DNA of 64,000 bases from Natronomonas sp. (GTDB taxonomy: Archaea; Halobacteriota; Halobacteria; Halobacteriales; Haloarculaceae), in NCBI RefSeq assembly GCF_028274965.1, contig NZ_JAQCNO010000066.1:1-64000 (forward strand), in the 5' to 3' direction. Of this stretch, positions 60,306-64,000 are shown piece by piece (the stretch's first letter is position 1; each line of letters begins with the position of its first letter). The notes below the pieces were generated by a model. The model had not been told where the DNA came from, ran no database searches, and saw only the letters and a program-made list of their open reading frames with translations. The translations under genes were made by a program, and so were the position numbers.

Positions 60306-61958
60306 ATGCGACCGCCCGACACCGACCGCTACCGGCTCCACGAGGACTCCTGGGAGAGCTACGAGCGCCTGCGGGAGCGCTTCGAGTGGGACGTCCCCGA
60401 TCCGTTCAACATGACGAGCGTGCTGACGGACCGCTGGGCGGACAGCGACGACGTCGCCATCTACTCCGAGCGACCGGAGGGCAGACGGACGGTCACGTTC
60501 GCCGAACTCGCCCGCCGGACCGACGCGTTGGCGAACCACCTCGCGGACCGCGGGATCGGCGCGGGCGATGCCGTCGGCATCAACGCCCCGCAGAAGCCGG
60601 AGACGCTCTTGGGTCACCTCGCGGCGTGGAAGCTCGGCGCCGTCTCGGTCCCGATGAGCGTCCTCTTCGGCACGGAGGGCCTCGAGTACCGGCTCACCGA
60701 CGCGGGCGTCGACGCCTGCATCGTCGATCGGACGAACGTCGAGACGTTCCGGACGGCCGTCGACGACGCCGACCCGCCGGTGACGCTCACCGTCGACGTC
60801 GAGGACAGACGACCGAACGAGACGGCGCTCGGAGACGCGATCGAGGGGGCCGACGACGCCAGAGAGACCGTCCCGACGGCCCCGGACGATCCGGCGCTGA
60901 TAATCTACACCAGCGGCACGACCGGAGAGCCCAAAGGCGTCGTTCACGACCACCAGACGCTCCTTGGGCAGCTGCCGCATTTCGTCTGTTCGTTCTGCAA
61001 CCTCGAGTTGCGCGACGACGACGTGTTCTACGCGCCGATCGAGTGGGCCTGGATCGCGATGTTCAACTTCGTCGTTCCCGCGCTGTTCTACCACCGGCCG
61101 CTCGTCGCCCACGCCGCCGGCTCCTTCGACCCCGAGGAGACCTACGAGATCCTGGATCGGTACGGCGTCACCTGCTTCGGCGCGCCGCCGACGGCGCTAC
61201 GGGAGATGCGGGAACTCCCGAACCCGACCGAGCGGTACGATCTGGAGCACGTCAGGGTGGTCGAAGCGGGCGGCGAGTCGCTCGGCTCCGACGTCGTCGC
61301 CTGGGCGAAAGACGTCTTCGACGCGGCGGTGCACGAACACTACGGCCAGACCGAAGCCGACGTTGTCGTCGGCGACTGCACGGCGCTGTCGCCCCGGCGC
61401 GAGGGGTCGATGGGCCGGCCGCTGCCCGGCCACGAGGTGGCCGTCTTGGACCCCGAGACCGGCGAGCCGGCGCCCCCCGGCGAAACGGGGGAGTTGGCGG
61501 TGCGGTACGACGATGACCCGGTCTGTTTCGTGACGTACCTGAACAAACCGGAACGGACGGCGGAGAAAGTCGAGGACGGCTGGCTTCTCACCGGCGACCT
61601 GGCGACCGTCGACCGCGACGGGTACCTCTTTTTCGAGGGCCGCAAGGACGAGGTGATCATCTCGGCGGGCTACCGGATCGACCCGACGGAGATCGAGGAG
61701 ACGCTCTCGACGCACGAGGCGGTCGCCGACGCCGGCGTCGTCGGCGTCCCCAACGAGATGCGCGGCGAGGTCCCGAAGGCGTACGTCGTCCCCAGCGGCG
61801 ACCGCGATCCGGACGCGGACCTCGAGACGGAGCTCCAAGAGCACATCAAAGACCGGCTGGCGAGCTACGAGTACCCCCGGGAGTTCGGCTTCATCCCCGA
61901 ACTCCCGAAGACCGTCACCGGGAAGACGAAGCGATCCGCCCTCGAGGGGCGCGACTGA
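60306..61958 (+). CDS. AMP-forming acyl-CoA synthetase
   Basis: This 550-residue enzyme activates a carboxylic acid to its CoA thioester via the acyl-AMP. It shows IIYTSGTTGEPKGVVHDH (P-loop), YGQTEADVVVG, GDLATVDRDGYLFFEGRKDE and the C-terminal catalytic Lys in TVTGKTKRSAL. The pattern resembles medium-chain acyl-CoA or benzoate-type ligases. It forms an operon with the hydratase (gap of one base). The specific acid is not predictable. Confidence 0.93.
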   Translation: MRPPDTDRYRLHEDSWESYERLRERFEWDVPDPFNMTSVLTDRWADSDDVAIYSERPEGRRTVTFAELARRTDALANHLADRGIGAGDAVGINAPQKPETLLGHLAAWKLGAVSVPMSVLFGTEGLEYRLTDAGVDACIVDRTNVETFRTAVDDADPPVTLTVDVEDRRPNETALGDAIEGADDARETVPTAPDDPALIIYTSGTTGEPKGVVHDHQTLLGQLPHFVCSFCNLELRDDDVFYAPIEWAWIAMFNFVVPALFYHRPLVAHAAGSFDPEETYEILDRYGVTCFGAPPTALREMRELPNPTERYDLEHVRVVEAGGESLGSDVVAWAKDVFDAAVHEHYGQTEADVVVGDCTALSPRREGSMGRPLPGHEVAVLDPETGEPAPPGETGELAVRYDDDPVCFVTYLNKPERTAEKVEDGWLLTGDLATVDRDGYLFFEGRKDEVIISAGYRIDPTEIEETLSTHEAVADAGVVGVPNEMRGEVPKAYVVPSGDRDPDADLETELQEHIKDRLASYEYPREFGFIPELPKTVTGKTKRSALEGRD

Positions 61959-62029
61959 GCCGACCCGTCTCCCGAAAGCGACGCGAGACGGCGCGAGGCG
62001 GCCCGAAACTCGCGGGACGGGCTCGGCGG

Positions 62030-63814
62030 TCAGTTCCCGAACAGCGATCCCAGGAACGAACGCGACTGCCGCGAGCCGCGGTCGATGTCCTCGAGGGTGG
62101 CGTTGAGATCGCGGGCGAGCGCGCCGAAGGTCCGTTTCGTCTCCATGTCGAGGGCGTCGACGAACTCCTCGCGGTTCCGCTGGAGGTACTCGGCGGGGAC
62201 GGAGCGGTCGAACTCCCCGTCGGCGATGCCGTTCGCCTCGAAGTACGCGGCCACCCGCTCGACGATCGGGCGCTCGCTCGCGCCGAGCGTCCCGTCGGTG
62301 ATCCGGTCGGGGAGTTCGGGCTGTTCGGAGAGCGCGCCGGCGTAGGCCCGGCTGACGAGCTCCAAGTAGAACGACACCGAGAGGACGTCCTCGACGGTCG
62401 CGTCCCCGCGGACGTCGGTGTGGGCGCCGACGGCGGTGAGCGTGACGTCATCGGGCATCGCCCGGCCCCCGCTCGTCCGCTCTTGGAACACGGCCACCTC
62501 GCGGTCGGTCACGTCGAACAGCTCGCGGACCGTCCCGACGTTTTCGGTGGTGCCGATCGGCAGCACCGTCCACCGGTAGTCGATGCCGTCCGTGTCCGTG
62601 TCCTCGAGCAGCTCGGAGACGTTATAGAGGTACGTGTAGGCCGTTTCGTCCTCGACGAGAAGCAGCCGCGATCGGGAGATGATCGTCTCCATCACGTCGA
62701 GTTCGAAGACGCTCCGGAGCGGGAACTGCGTGTAGCTGTCGGCCTCGCCGGGGGACTTCAGCTCGGTCCCCTCGGCCTCGTGGTCCTTCTCGAGCAGCTT
62801 CGTCCGGTGTGCCCGGTCGGTGTCGATCATAAACGGCGAGTGGGTGCTGTAGACGAGCGTCTGCTCGGCCGCGAACTCCTCGTCGAGGAACTCGCGGAAC
62901 TCCCGTTTCGCCTTCGGGTGGAGGTGCAGCCCCGGTTCGTCCAACAGCAGCACCTGATCCCGCTCGGCCGCCCGGAGGTCGGAGATCGTACAGATCGTCG
63001 AAAAGAACCACCGGAGCCCCCGCGAGCGCTGGCCGAACCCGACGCTGACGCCGTGGTTCGGGCTCTCGACGCGAAGCGACAGCGTGTCGCCGCCGTCGCC
63101 GCCCCGGATGTGTACCCGCAGGTCGTCGGCCTGGCTCCAGTACCGCGTCACGGCGTCGGTGATCTCGCTGGAGGCGGCCTCGAGTTCGGTGAGCATCTCC
63201 TCGTCGTCGCCCTCGCCGAGCGTCTCGGGGTCGATCCCGGCGACGGACAACAGCGAGTGAAACACCCGATCCGACGCCGTCGCCGCGTCCGTTCCGAGCC
63301 GATCGCGGAAGGCCTCGACGTCGATCTCGGGGTCGAGGGTCGTGTACTCGCCGAGATACCGGAACTCCGGGAGGTCCTCGGTGAGCACCTCGGCGGCGCC
63401 GTCGATCCGCTCCGGTGAGCCGTCCCCGTCGGTCGGCGTCAGTTTCCAGTGGAGCTCGTTCGTGTAGGTCTTCGTGACGACGAGCTCGGAGCCCTCGACA
63501 TCGCCGGTCGCGGCCTCGGTCTCGGCGGCGAGGCGCTGTTTCTCGTCCTCCTCGAGCCGGAACCGGGCGCTGACCGCGGGGTCGGGGTCGTCGTCGTGGC
63601 GGCTTTTGTACTCCGGCCAGCGGTGTCTCGGGTAGTCGTCGTACGGGGTAAACGTCCCCTCGCCGTACGCCGGATTGAGCCGCCCGATCGCCTCCATAAA
63701 CGCGGTCTTCCCGGACTCGTTTTTCCCGATCAGGCAGGTCATGTCGTCGATCTCGACCCAGCCCGTATCGTTGATGCTCTTGTAGTTTCGTACGCGTGTT
63801 TCTAACAGTTCCAT
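62030..63814 (-). CDS. OLD-like AAA ATPase with degenerate TOPRIM region
   Basis: This 594-residue protein has Walker A GKNESGKT (30-37), an ABC-type signature region (FGQRSRGLRWFF), Walker B LLLDEPGLHLHP and H-loop YSTHSPFMI. The C-terminal part starts LLLVEDETAYTYLYN, like the first TOPRIM motif of OLD nucleases, but where a DxD pair is expected it reads VAVFQERTSGG. It may therefore lack nuclease activity. OLD-type proteins act in phage defence (for example Gabija GajA); here no helicase partner is seen on this side. The following gene is cut by the window end only on its other side. Confidence 0.83.
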   Translation of the reverse strand: MELLETRVRNYKSINDTGWVEIDDMTCLIGKNESGKTAFMEAIGRLNPAYGEGTFTPYDDYPRHRWPEYKSRHDDDPDPAVSARFRLEEDEKQRLAAETEAATGDVEGSELVVTKTYTNELHWKLTPTDGDGSPERIDGAAEVLTEDLPEFRYLGEYTTLDPEIDVEAFRDRLGTDAATASDRVFHSLLSVAGIDPETLGEGDDEEMLTELEAASSEITDAVTRYWSQADDLRVHIRGGDGGDTLSLRVESPNHGVSVGFGQRSRGLRWFFSTICTISDLRAAERDQVLLLDEPGLHLHPKAKREFREFLDEEFAAEQTLVYSTHSPFMIDTDRAHRTKLLEKDHEAEGTELKSPGEADSYTQFPLRSVFELDVMETIISRSRLLLVEDETAYTYLYNVSELLEDTDTDGIDYRWTVLPIGTTENVGTVRELFDVTDREVAVFQERTSGGRAMPDDVTLTAVGAHTDVRGDATVEDVLSVSFYLELVSRAYAGALSEQPELPDRITDGTLGASERPIVERVAAYFEANGIADGEFDRSVPAEYLQRNREEFVDALDMETKRTFGALARDLNATLEDIDRGSRQSRSFLGSLFGN

Positions 63815-63887
63815 GGTGTTGAAGCAGGCCCGTCGTTCGGCGGCGATACGAGGAGGGTCGTCCCGGAACCTCAGGACAGAGACCGCG

Positions 63888-64000
63888 TTACCTGAGTTCC
63901 TTGTCGGGCGCTTCGATCTTCGAGACGTCGAACTCCACGTCCGACCCGTCGACGGTCTCGCCGATGCCCTCGTAGATGTGTATCTCGTCCGACTGGAAGA
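63888..64000 (-). CDS. C-terminal part of an unidentified gene (truncated by window end)
   Basis: A minus-strand frame ends at TAA (63888-63890) and runs off the right edge. Its last residues include DEIHIYEGIGETVDGSDVE and KIEAPDKELR, with haloarchaeal codon bias. It lies 73 bases upstream of the OLD-like ATPase start in the same direction, so the two may be co-transcribed. 37 codons are too few to name the family. Confidence 0.6.
   Translation of the reverse strand, partial: FQSDEIHIYEGIGETVDGSDVEFDVSKIEAPDKELR

Noticed and set aside
59588..61958. hydratase plus AMP ligase as MenB and MenE
   Set aside because: They are 52 kb from menF-menD and the motifs look like fatty-acid or aromatic acid activation; the hydratase is too short and lacks MenB-like signatures.
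1..64000. CRISPR arrays, insertion-sequence transposases, rRNA genes
   Set aside because: No regularly spaced repeats, no DDE or HUH transposase motifs and no rRNA sequence were seen on reading the window.

Overview
The window is chromosomal DNA from a halophilic archaeon (class Halobacteria; genus not determined). The evidence is very high G+C, proteins rich in Asp and Glu, archaeal TATA boxes about 26 bp upstream of mostly leaderless starts, archaeal-type tRNAs without an encoded CCA, and marker genes such as HMG-CoA synthase, geranylgeranyl reductase, dodecin, the siroheme-to-heme branch and haloarchaeal-only small proteins. I count about 60 protein genes, two tRNAs, several broken genes and two regions of apparently foreign DNA.

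Layout. 1-9.6 kb: tRNA-Ala(GGC); a methylmalonyl-CoA mutase B12 subunit plus its MeaB chaperone; a REC-GAF regulator; a small Mo-cofactor oxidoreductase; an RHH protein; menF-menD for menaquinone; an epoxide-hydrolase-like enzyme; a thiamine-binding protein. 9.6-19 kb: a mosaic pilin-like gene; hmgB (mevalonate pathway) with a duplicated promoter; carA divergent from an Lrp regulator; an isopentenyl-PP isomerase; MmgE/PrpD; a zinc alcohol dehydrogenase; MoaB; a cupin. 19-30 kb: carB; a CBS protein with a ribosome-hibernation-like tail; the ahbAB-sirC-hemA heme operon; acyl-CoA dehydrogenase; a DHH phosphoesterase; a DICT protein; dodecin.

30.2-32.7 kb is an AT-rich insertion carrying a Tat lipoprotein with a transglutaminase-like domain. 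It is flanked by the dodecin gene and a truncated copy of the dodecin 5' end. 32.7-53 kb returns to host sequence: 5'-nucleotidase, Usp and MscS; a YcaO protein of the azoline-forming type; a TbsP-like regulator; glyA and folD (one-carbon metabolism); a lactonase-like enzyme; a CoA-disulfide-reductase-like flavoprotein; a degenerate DRE-TIM protein; PadR; a cobalamin adenosyltransferase (partner of the mutase at the left end); geranylgeranyl reductase; pyrF (joining carA and carB in pyrimidine synthesis); an acyltransferase; a CBS pair.

53.1-59.4 kb is an integration hot spot at tRNA-Pro(CGG). Three directly repeated copies of the tRNA 3' end delimit two tandem segments. One carries a flippase. 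The other carries a decayed tyrosine integrase, a pentapeptide-repeat membrane protein and gene fragments. After the tRNA come an enoyl-CoA hydratase/acyl-CoA ligase pair and an OLD-like ATPase, with one gene cut by the window end.

The most interesting leads are the tandem tRNA-Pro attachment sites, the 20-bp imperfect repeats bounding the dodecin/lipoprotein island, an operator shared by carA/lrp and carB, the CBS-HPF fusion, the orphan fused YcaO cyclodehydratase, and several enzymes that lack the family's usual catalytic residues. All functions are read from sequence motifs and remembered family features; no database search was run.
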